Shown here piece by piece: positions 24,149 through 31,654 of a DNA stretch of 37,413 bases (within the stretch, counting starts at the first letter, position 1; each line of letters begins with the position of its first letter). The notes beneath the pieces were generated by a model. It had not been told where the DNA came from. It worked only from the letters and a program-made list of their open reading frames with translations, and made no database searches. The stretch covers positions 1 through 37,413 of the forward strand of contig JAUNUN010000030.1 in assembly GCA_030538155.1 (NCBI GenBank). Reading direction: 5' to 3'. Origin of the DNA: a bacterium (GTDB lineage: Bacteria; Desulfobacterota; Desulfobulbia; Desulfobulbales; Desulfobulbaceae). The position numbers and the translations under genes are program-made.

Positions 24149-25759
24149 ATGTCCACCCGAGAATCCACCCAGCCGGCCAAGTCCACCGCCGGTATCGTTC
24201 GCTCCGCCGGAGCCGTCAGTATTGCCGTAATGTGCAGCCGCGTACTAGGCTTGGTGCGCGAGCAGGTCTTTGCCGGCATGTTCGGCGCGGGCTATGCCTA
24301 CGACGCCTTTGTGGTCGCCTTTCGCATCCCCAATCTTTTGCGCGATCTTTTCGGCGAAGGCGCGCTGTCCGCAGCCTTTGTCACCGTGTTTACGGATTAC
24401 AACACCAACCGGGGCGAACGGGACACCTGGCAGTTGGCCGGCAATGTCATGGTCTTTTTTGCCATGCTCATCAGTGCCCTGACCCTGCTGGCGCTTGTGT
24501 TCGCGGAACCCATCGTCAACCTGCTGGCGCCGAATTTTCAGCACATCACCGGTAAAACAGAGCTGACCGTGCAACTGACTCGCATCATGCTGCCTTTTCT
24601 GCTCTTTGTTTCGCTTTCTGCGGTGGTCATGGGCATGCTCAACACCAAGGGCAAATTTTTTGTGCCCGCACTCTCCTCCAGTTTTTTCAATCTGGGCTCC
24701 ATTATCGGCGGACTGTCACTGGCCTTTATTCTGCCCAATCTTTTTGGTCAGCCGGCCATTGTGGGCATGGCCTGGGGTACGCTTTTGGGCGGATTGCTGC
24801 AACTCTTGATGCAGCTCCCCACCTTGCGCAAGATCGGCTTCCGTTTTCGCTTCATCTTTGCACCCAAGGATAGCGGCCTGCGTCGTATTCTGCTCTTAAT
24901 GCTGCCCGCCACCATCGGCCTTTCCGCCACCCAGATCAATATCTTCATCAACACCAACTTCGCCGCCTCCTGCGCCGAAGGTTCGGTGTCCTGGCTCAAC
25001 TACGCCTTCCGCCTGGTGCAACTGCCCATCGGCGTCTTTGGCGTGGCCCTGTCCATCGCGGTGATGCCGGTTTTGGCCAAGCAGGCGGCCCAGCAGGACA
25101 TGGCCGGCCTCAAGCAGACCTTTACCTCGTCTCTGGTGCTGGTCTTCACCCTGGCGCTTCCGGCCACAGCCGGACTGGTACTTTTATCTGAACCTATTAT
25201 CCGGCTCATTTTCGAGCACGGCGCGTTCACGGCGGCAGACACCTTGGCCACGGCTCAGGCGCTGTCCTGGTATGCAATCGGCCTTTTCGCCTATGCGGCC
25301 ATTAAAGTCATGGTGCCGGTTTTTTATGCCACCGGCGACACCCGCTATCCGGTAATCGGCAGTTTTTTGGGCGTGGGCGCGAATCTGCTCATCATCAACT
25401 TGGTGATCACCACTCTCCAGCACAAAGGTATTGCCCTGTCCACTTCCTGCGCCATGATGTGTAACTTTTTCTTTTTGGGCGTGGTTTTATATCGCAAGCT
25501 GGATGGCTATCCTCTGCTCTACCTGATACGGGGCCTGATCAAAATTATGCTCGCCACCCTGACCATGTCAGCTGTGGTATGGGGTATGCGCTCGCTTCTT
25601 GCCCCCTGGTTGCACGGTATGATCTTGCAGCAACTGCTGGCTGTTGCTGTGATTGTGGGTATTGCTGTTTTTGTTTACGCGTTTTTGCTGCGTTTCTTGC
25701 GTTTGCCGGAGTTTATTTTGCTCTATGGCAAGCTGCGGCAACGCTTTGCCCGCAACTGA
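24149..25759 (+). CDS. murJ: Lipid II flippase MurJ
   Basis: 536 residues with about 14 hydrophobic segments, of the MOP superfamily. MurJ flips lipid II to the periplasmic face for peptidoglycan synthesis. GAVSIAVMCSRVLGLVREQVFAGMFGAGYAYDAFVVAFRIPNLLRDLFGEGALSAAF-type sequence at residues about 20-75 contains the conserved charged residues of the family, and QINIFINTNFAA, the RLVQLPIGVFGVALS and GAFTAADT stretches are also conserved. The ATG at 24149 has no clear ribosome binding site. It is divergent from fusA2, with a 212-base gap that must hold both promoters, and its 3' end overlaps rsmE by 37 bases. Confidence 0.94.
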   Translation: MSTRESTQPAKSTAGIVRSAGAVSIAVMCSRVLGLVREQVFAGMFGAGYAYDAFVVAFRIPNLLRDLFGEGALSAAFVTVFTDYNTNRGERDTWQLAGNVMVFFAMLISALTLLALVFAEPIVNLLAPNFQHITGKTELTVQLTRIMLPFLLFVSLSAVVMGMLNTKGKFFVPALSSSFFNLGSIIGGLSLAFILPNLFGQPAIVGMAWGTLLGGLLQLLMQLPTLRKIGFRFRFIFAPKDSGLRRILLLMLPATIGLSATQINIFINTNFAASCAEGSVSWLNYAFRLVQLPIGVFGVALSIAVMPVLAKQAAQQDMAGLKQTFTSSLVLVFTLALPATAGLVLLSEPIIRLIFEHGAFTAADTLATAQALSWYAIGLFAYAAIKVMVPVFYATGDTRYPVIGSFLGVGANLLIINLVITTLQHKGIALSTSCAMMCNFFFLGVVLYRKLDGYPLLYLIRGLIKIMLATLTMSAVVWGMRSLLAPWLHGMILQQLLAVAVIVGIAVFVYAFLLRFLRLPEFILLYGKLRQRFARN

Positions 25760-26478
25760 GTGAGCAGATCCAACTGGGCCATGAGCGCCACCACTGCGGT
25801 ATCCACGTGGAGGATGCGGCTACCCATGGAGAACGGTAAGAATCCACGGCTGATAAAGGTCTTCACCTCATAGTCATTCCAGCCGCCTTCCGGGCCAATG
25901 GCCAAAAGCAGCGGACAATCAGGTCCAGGTGGAGTAAAAACATCGGCAAGTCCTGCCTCTGTCTGCGGATGGGCAATGATGCCCCGACCCTGAATCCGCG
26001 GCAGTACATCTTCTACAAAAGGCCTAAACTGCCGGTAGATGTGCACCTCGGGCATCCAGGTGTCCATGGCCTGCTCCATTCCCTCCAGGATGAGGGCGCG
26101 CGTCTTTTCCGGCGTAAGCACCGGGCTTGCAAAATAGGACTTTTCCACCCGCCGGCTGCGAATCAGATGCAGCCGACGCAGGCCCATCACCGTCCCCTGC
26201 TTGAAGATGCGCTGCAGCATGATGGGCCGGGGCAGGGCCAAAATCAACTCTACACCGGGTGCTGCAGGCAATTCATCGCTCAGTTCCACCTGTAAACGAA
26301 CAGCATCTTCACCGACGCTGAGCACCTCTCCCCTGCCCTTTGGGCCATTCACCACCCCAAGCCGCACCACGCTGCCCGGCTCCACCCGCAACACCTCGCG
26401 TAAATGCGCGGCGCGGCGGCCTGTCAGTACAAGCCTGCCTTCCTGCACTTCTTCCTGTCCCAAAAGCAGCAGATTCAT
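25723..26478 (-). CDS. rsmE: 16S rRNA m3U1498 methyltransferase RsmE
   Basis: 251 residues from ATG 26478, with AGGAAAAATC upstream; the longer upstream frame is not coding. The N-terminal PUA-like domain (RRAAHLREVLRVEPGSVVRL) is followed by a SPOUT methyltransferase knot: LLAIGPEGGWNDYEVKTF and MGSRILHVDTAVVALMAQLD. RsmE methylates U1498 of 16S rRNA on the assembled small subunit. The motif usually read as LGxRILRTETA is here MGSRILHVDTA, a mild variation. Its last 37 bases overlap the end of murJ on the other strand. Confidence 0.92.
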   Translation of the reverse strand: MNLLLLGQEEVQEGRLVLTGRRAAHLREVLRVEPGSVVRLGVVNGPKGRGEVLSVGEDAVRLQVELSDELPAAPGVELILALPRPIMLQRIFKQGTVMGLRRLHLIRSRRVEKSYFASPVLTPEKTRALILEGMEQAMDTWMPEVHIYRQFRPFVEDVLPRIQGRGIIAHPQTEAGLADVFTPPGPDCPLLLAIGPEGGWNDYEVKTFISRGFLPFSMGSRILHVDTAVVALMAQLDLLTQLRAKRCRSLP

Positions 26479-26674
26479 GATTTTTCCTGTATTTTGTATT
26501 TTACGTCGTATCGCAGTACCGCAAAAACAAATTGGCCCGACAAAATTTATCAAAAAACTCAGCCGCTTGTCCGGTAACAGGATTTTCTCTCTAGAACAGG
26601 GGTTACAAAAAATGCCCGCCACACTTGACAACGGCTACTTTTTTTACCGAAAATAGACCTTGAAGTATGTATTT

Positions 26675-26770
26675 ACCGGCACAGCCGGTCCTTGCAGGCG
26701 GTGGACCGCTCAAAATGGTCTATCCAAAAAACTCCTCTGACCACTTTACGGTGGGCCGACAGCCTAAACA
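26675..26770 (+). promoter_or_regulatory. Structured leader of the chemosensory operon
   Basis: In the 327-base gap 26479-26805 the sequence has a run of hairpins: ACCGGC-ACA-GCCGGT (26675-26689), GCGG-TGGA-CCGC (26698-26709), a TGGTC/GACCA pairing around 26716-26743, and a CCAC/GTGG hairpin just after it. The last base is about 35 upstream of the first response-regulator ATG. It does not match a riboswitch class I can recall, including c-di-GMP types. Nothing else is seen in this gap apart from presumed divergent promoters. Confidence 0.35.
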
Positions 26771-26805
26771 ACCTATAAATAATTACTAAAAAGAAAGGTA
26801 AGTGC

Positions 26806-27636
26806 ATGACGACTGTTCAACAGCAGTATCCTGATGCAGCCGAATCCAAACACGGCGTACTCAAGATACTGGTACTCGGCTTCAATGAAAATGAACGGCG
26901 TCTTTTGCATGCCATTGTCAAATTATCTAAGCGCCGCAATCCAGCATTACATCTGCTTGATGAATCAGAAGGGCAGTTGGCCGATGTCATCCTGATTGAC
27001 GCTCTTGACAAAAATGCGACAAGCTGGGCTGAAGCTCAGCCCTGGCTGGTCGACAAGCCGGTGGGCTGGGTGGACACGCCAAGAGATGTACCTACAGGTC
27101 ATAGCAAGCTCAACCGCCCTGTGCAGTGGCCTATCCTGCCCATGCTGCTCTCCCGCATTCTTTTTAAAGCTGGGGATAGCAATGGTGCCAAGCAAGATAG
27201 TGAAACTACGCCGTCTGCTTCCGACACTGCAAGCGAAACCGTCGCCCCTACGGCGGAAAGTATGCAAGGAAAGCGAGTACTGGTAGTAGACGACAGCTTG
27301 GCTGTTCGCCAGCAGTTAAAAATTTTCCTGGAGAAGAGCGGGCTGGTTGTCAGCTTTGCCGAAAACGGCGAAGCTGCGATAACAAGTTGCCGGACAGCCA
27401 GCTACGACTGCATCCTCCTGGATGTACTCATGCCCGGCATTGACGGCTACGAAACCTGCCGCCGCATCAAGGCTTTACCGCAGAAAATGCAGGAAACGAG
27501 AATTATTATGCTTACCAGCCGCACCTCACCATTTGACCGCATTCGCGGCAAAATGGCCGGGTGCGATGCCTACCTGACTAAACCTGTGCTGCCTCAAAAA
27601 CTGCATGAAGTTTTAAGTCAGTACCTTCTTTCCTAA
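26806..27636 (+). CDS. Response regulator with N-terminal extension (PilG-like)
   Basis: 276 residues. A receiver domain fills the C-terminal part (about 156-276), with acidic pair D162/D163, phosphoacceptor D206 (LLDVLMPGIDG), T237 and K259 (AYLTKP). The first 125 residues are an alpha/beta region (LKILVLGFNENERRLLHAIVKLSKRR ... ADVILIDAL) that resembles a degenerate receiver fold with no phospho-site, followed by a Ser/Thr/Ala-rich linker (130-152). It begins the chemosensory operon and has AAAGG upstream. By position it is the PilG of a Pil-Chp system, where such regulators control the pilus extension motor; that role is inferred. Confidence 0.85.
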   Translation: MTTVQQQYPDAAESKHGVLKILVLGFNENERRLLHAIVKLSKRRNPALHLLDESEGQLADVILIDALDKNATSWAEAQPWLVDKPVGWVDTPRDVPTGHSKLNRPVQWPILPMLLSRILFKAGDSNGAKQDSETTPSASDTASETVAPTAESMQGKRVLVVDDSLAVRQQLKIFLEKSGLVVSFAENGEAAITSCRTASYDCILLDVLMPGIDGYETCRRIKALPQKMQETRIIMLTSRTSPFDRIRGKMAGCDAYLTKPVLPQKLHEVLSQYLLS

Positions 27637-27704
27637 TATACCGTATTATATCGTATCGCTGCCTGTACCTCGTCTTGTTCACACAAAACAAAAAGGAGTT
27701 AAAA

Positions 27705-28064
27705 ATGGTTCGTACAATTCTTGTTGTCGATGATACCCCCTCAGATCTCAGCCGCATGGAAAAGCTTCTTTCAGGAGCTGGTTATCAGGTAAGTACCGCC
27801 ACCAATGGCAAATTGGCGCTTGAGGCTGTCAAACGTTTAAAACCGGATTGTGTTCTCATGGATGTCAATATGCCGGAAATGGACGGTTTTGCCGCCACCA
27901 GAGCTCTGCGCAACAATGCTGAGACCAAAGACATACCGGTAGTACTGGTATCGGTCAAAGACCAGAAGGCAGACAAGGCGTGGGGGCAGATGCTGGGCGC
28001 CAAAGGATACATCACCAAACCGTACACGGACCAAGCAGTGCTTGATGTAGTGCGCTCCCTATAG
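27705..28064 (+). CDS. Single-domain response regulator (PilH/CheY-like)
   Basis: 119 residues from ATG 27705, with AAGGAGTTAAAA upstream. It is a stand-alone receiver: VVDD near the N-terminus, phosphoacceptor Asp in CVLMDVNMPEMDGF (near residue 53), then VLVSVKDQKADKAWGQMLGAKGYITKPY with the conserved lysine. The usual Thr/Ser switch residue is Ser here. By position it is the PilH of the cluster, the second output regulator that either opposes PilG or acts as a phosphate sink. It has no DNA-binding domain. Confidence 0.9.
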   Translation: MVRTILVVDDTPSDLSRMEKLLSGAGYQVSTATNGKLALEAVKRLKPDCVLMDVNMPEMDGFAATRALRNNAETKDIPVVLVSVKDQKADKAWGQMLGAKGYITKPYTDQAVLDVVRSL

Positions 28065-28103
28065 CAGAAACACAACCAGCAGCCGTAATTTGCAGGAGAA
28101 TCT

Positions 28104-28697
28104 ATGAATGCAATGACCAGCGCTACTTCAAGCCAGGATACCATATATCCCGGCTTGAAGCCGGTGGAGGCATTAGAGCGAGGCTTTGTTCTTGCTCCCG
28201 GTGAGACTGGCATCATGGCCATGGGAGCAGACTGGAGAAAACCGGCAGAATTTGAGGGAATACAACACCGTCAGGGATTCCGACTTGGAGAAATCGGCAT
28301 CATGATTCATTTTGATGAAGCAAGTGAGCTAACCGAAATTCCTACCTTGCACCATCTACCCAACACACCTCGATGGCTGCTGGGAATAGCCAACCTGCAT
28401 GGTCGCCTGATTCCGGTTTTTGATCTATTAAGCTACCTCGGACTGGAACGTGCGCAAGAAACCAAACAGATGCTTTTGGTGCTAGGGCATGACGCCGATG
28501 CGGCTGCATTGGTCATTGACGGACTGCCGCAACGTTTGCGCTGGCATAACGAAGAACAAAGTGATGCTGACCTTGCCCCAAAATTGTTGGAACCCCACGT
28601 CCGCGCGACCTGTCTCCTTGATGATAAGTTCTGGTGCGATTTAGATAGTGCATCATTACTTTGTGCACTGGAACAGGCCATGAGTAAAAGTCTGTAA
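28104..28697 (+). CDS. CheW-like coupling protein (PilI-like)
   Basis: 197 residues with AGGAGAATCT before the ATG. The CheW fold shows in GFRLGEIGIMIHFDEASELTEIP, LHHLPNTPRWLLGIANLHGRLIPVFDLLSYLG and MLLVLGHDADAAALVIDGLP. It should link the MCP to the CheA-type kinase at the membrane array. The first 35 residues precede the fold and are of low complexity. It is the third gene of the cluster, spaced 39 bases from the receiver gene. Confidence 0.88.
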   Translation: MNAMTSATSSQDTIYPGLKPVEALERGFVLAPGETGIMAMGADWRKPAEFEGIQHRQGFRLGEIGIMIHFDEASELTEIPTLHHLPNTPRWLLGIANLHGRLIPVFDLLSYLGLERAQETKQMLLVLGHDADAAALVIDGLPQRLRWHNEEQSDADLAPKLLEPHVRATCLLDDKFWCDLDSASLLCALEQAMSKSL

Positions 28698-28884
28698 AAA
28701 AACCTGAGGCAGAAGATATTGGATTTTATTGGGAGGTGATAAACTTGCTACGCCTACCCAAACTTATTTAAGATAACCGCTATACGTTCGCCAGAGCAAT
28801 TGCTTTTATGCGTTGCTTTCTATATTTATGGAAGTTATTTGATAAATAAAAACACAGTAAAACCAGTTTGTTGTGGAGAATACC

Positions 28885-29739
28885 ATGAAAGAAAAACGCT
28901 CATTTGTTATTTCAACTATGCTGATTTTTGTATTGTCGGCAGTCCTCCTGCTCTCCGGCTGTGATCGTCAAACAGATCCAACCACAGCATCCCAGCTTGC
29001 CACTGGAACCAAGACTCAAGATATAGATGCTGCAAAGCAAGGTGTTGATAGCACAATGCGTGGAGCAGCAGGGCATAAAATAGTTGTCGGCATGGATGCC
29101 ACCTTCCCTCCCATGATATTTCGTGCAGCCAGCGGACAGCTGCAGGGGTATGACTTTGCCGTTATGAGGGAAGTTTTTCAACGTATGAAGCAACCCTTTG
29201 AAGTCAGAGAAGTACTGTGGACACAGAAAGAGCAAGAGCTTAATAACGGTACAATAGACCTTGTTCTTGGCATGCGAGTAAATGATCAAAATCAATTTCT
29301 TTTCTCACGATCGTATCTGAGTAGCCCTGATGTTATCGTTGTTTCGACCGCATCTCCCTTCAGCAGCAAAGAAGAAATTACAGGAAAAACAGTAGGGATT
29401 TTAGCTGATGCATCAGCTGAAGCTCTTGTGCGAAAAGCTGTTGGCCATGCTGGCAGGATTGTTGAATATCAGGAACGAGTCCTTACTTTGAGTCGGGGGA
29501 TATTTGACAAAGAAGTTGATGCGGTTCTTGTGAATGGTGTAATGGCAAAATATTATGCAAAAAACTCACCAGGGGCAATCAGAATTATTGAAGCAGGACA
29601 TGTGCCGGCAGAATACGGTTTAGCTGCGCGCAATGACAATGCTGATTTGATAAAAAAAGTTAATCAGGCGCTGGAATCTATGGAAGCAGATGGCACGATC
29701 CAGAAGTTACAGGTTCAATGGCTTGATGACCTGCAATAA
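28885..29739 (+). CDS. Periplasmic solute-binding lipoprotein (SBP_bac_3 type)
   Basis: 284 residues from ATG 28885 with TGGAG upstream. The N-terminus MKEKRSFVISTMLIFVLS...LLLSGCDR is a lipoprotein signal with the lipobox LLSGC. The mature part from about residue 70 (GHKIVVGMDATFPPM, LQGYDFAVMREVFQRM, NNGTIDLVLGMRVN, GKTVGILADASAEALV) is the family 3 periplasmic amino-acid-binding fold. No permease or ATPase gene follows; instead it sits between CheW and an MCP gene, so it may present a ligand to that receptor. It is visibly more AT-rich than its neighbours and has its own 187-base upstream gap, so it may have been inserted later. Confidence 0.88.
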   Translation: MKEKRSFVISTMLIFVLSAVLLLSGCDRQTDPTTASQLATGTKTQDIDAAKQGVDSTMRGAAGHKIVVGMDATFPPMIFRAASGQLQGYDFAVMREVFQRMKQPFEVREVLWTQKEQELNNGTIDLVLGMRVNDQNQFLFSRSYLSSPDVIVVSTASPFSSKEEITGKTVGILADASAEALVRKAVGHAGRIVEYQERVLTLSRGIFDKEVDAVLVNGVMAKYYAKNSPGAIRIIEAGHVPAEYGLAARNDNADLIKKVNQALESMEADGTIQKLQVQWLDDLQ

Positions 29740-29804
29740 CTACTCAACTTCGCTGCAACTAGGAATTGATTCATATTATTTAAGAGAAGAGAGAGGACTC
29801 ACAA

Positions 29805-31622
29805 ATGAACGCCAAACTTATTCGGCAACTACTGATTGCTCTGGTTGCCTTGGTTGTTGTAGCCTTGGGCTTCCTGGCCTATTCGTTCTTTTCTATGATG
29901 GATGCCTCCCGGAACCTAACGGCTGCACAGGCAAACCAGATGCGCTCTTACCTGTTGGCGGACGAGCTGCGTCAAAGCTCGGACGACCTGACTAGACTGG
30001 TGCGCGCTTATGCCGCAACTGGCAAACGTGATTACCAGATTCAATACAACCGGGTACTGGCCGTACGGAATGGTCAAATACAACGCCCGGAGAATTATCA
30101 TCGTGTTTACTGGGACTTTGTTGCCGTTACCGGCCAAAAACCGCGTCCTGACTCTGGAGTGGCGGTACCGTTGCAGACGCTGATGGAAGAGGCTGGTTTT
30201 ACCGATGAGGAATTTGCCAAACTACGTCAGTCTGAAGTAGATTCAAACGCTCTTGTTGCGCGTGAAACTGAAGCTTTCAATGCCATCAAAGGACAATTCA
30301 AAGGGCCGGATGGTGAATACAGCCGTGTGGGTAAACCTGACCGGGAACTGGCGCTGCAAGCGGTTTTCTCTCCAGAATACCACGCAGAAAAAGCCAAAAT
30401 CATGCAGTCCGTCGATGAGTTTTACGAATTGATGGAAGCTCGAACTGCTGAGGGCGTTCATGCGGCAGTTGTTGCTCAGAATAGAGCGCAGAACTTGTTT
30501 CTTACGATCCTTGCCGGCGCACTTTCCATGATCGCTTTGCTCGGTTTTTTTGGTTGGCTTGACACCCGTAACACCCTGGCTGAGCGTACTGCCGCCCAAA
30601 AACAGGCAGAGGATGAAAACGAACAACTCAACAACTCAGTTATCAGCATTCTCCAGGCTGTTAATCAGCTTTCCCAAAGGGATCTTACAACCCGCGCTCC
30701 AGTTACCGAGGATGTTATTGGTACGGTGTCTGCATCCATCAACGCACTGACCGATGAAACCGTGCAAGTTCTTATGGATGTAACCGGAATTGCAGGCCAG
30801 GTAGCACAGGTATCGGGTAATGTAAAAAGTCAGGCTGATCAAGTAACTAAAACTGCCGAAGAAGAACGTCTGAGCGTTAATCAGATGATGGAATCCCTCT
30901 TTGAAGCCACCCAGACCATGAACCGTGTGGCGGCCCTGGCCGAGCAGAGTAACCTTTCCGCAGAAGAAGCTACCGAGATTACCGATGACGCCCTGCAAAC
31001 AGTAACCGGCACTGTGCACGAAATGGACTCTATTCGTGAGACCATTGCAGAAACGGAAAAACGCATCAAACGCCTGGGTGAACGCTCCCAGGAAATTTCC
31101 GGTATCGTTAACCTGATCAACACCATTTCCGAACGTACGCACGTACTGGCCTTGAACGCCTCCATGCAGGCGGCTGTTGCCGGTGAAGCAGGCCGAGGTT
31201 TTGCGGTGGTTGCAGAAGAAGTTCAGAGGCTGGCTGAAAGCTCGCGTAACGCGACCGAGCAAATCGGTACCTTGGTCGGTAATATTCAGGTGGAAACCAA
31301 TGAAACGATTAACACGGTAAACAAGACTATTGCCCAGGTGGTTCAGGGTACCGAGCAGGCGCAGAAAGCTGGTGAGCAGATGCGGCGCACCCAGAAAATT
31401 ACCGCGCAACTTGTTGAACAGGTACGCAGTATTGCCAACGTTTCAGAGGAGCAGAAAAGCATGAGCGCCCAACTTCTTGAAGCTGTACAGCGTATCGGTG
31501 ACAGCACCGAAAATACTGCCCAGCAGATTGCCGCCCAGAACCAGGAAACAGATACATTGCTTGCGGCGTCACGGACCCTGGTTGAATCCGTAAGCGTGTT
31601 CAAACTGCCGCAAACCGCCTAA
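29805..31622 (+). CDS. Methyl-accepting chemotaxis protein (PilJ-like)
   Basis: 605 residues. TM1 is about 7-30 and TM2 about 230-251, leaving a periplasmic helical sensor of about 200 residues ([38 protein letters not shown]) that I cannot assign to a named sensor family. A HAMP-like linker is followed by the cytoplasmic coiled coil with the signalling tip [20 protein letters not shown] (about 442-461) and [22 protein letters not shown]. This tip contacts CheW and CheA. It follows the solute-binding lipoprotein by 65 bases and the CheA gene is 32 bases further, so ligand, receptor and kinase are encoded together. PilJ identity is by context. Confidence 0.9.
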   Translation: MNAKLIRQLLIALVALVVVALGFLAYSFFSMMDASRNLTAAQANQMRSYLLADELRQSSDDLTRLVRAYAATGKRDYQIQYNRVLAVRNGQIQRPENYHRVYWDFVAVTGQKPRPDSGVAVPLQTLMEEAGFTDEEFAKLRQSEVDSNALVARETEAFNAIKGQFKGPDGEYSRVGKPDRELALQAVFSPEYHAEKAKIMQSVDEFYELMEARTAEGVHAAVVAQNRAQNLFLTILAGALSMIALLGFFGWLDTRNTLAERTAAQKQAEDENEQLNNSVISILQAVNQLSQRDLTTRAPVTEDVIGTVSASINALTDETVQVLMDVTGIAGQVAQVSGNVKSQADQVTKTAEEERLSVNQMMESLFEATQTMNRVAALAEQSNLSAEEATEITDDALQTVTGTVHEMDSIRETIAETEKRIKRLGERSQEISGIVNLINTISERTHVLALNASMQAAVAGEAGRGFAVVAEEVQRLAESSRNATEQIGTLVGNIQVETNETINTVNKTIAQVVQGTEQAQKAGEQMRRTQKITAQLVEQVRSIANVSEEQKSMSAQLLEAVQRIGDSTENTAQQIAAQNQETDTLLAASRTLVESVSVFKLPQTA

Positions 31623-31654
31623 TCGGCACACCTTCCGCCTTAGAGTAGGACACC

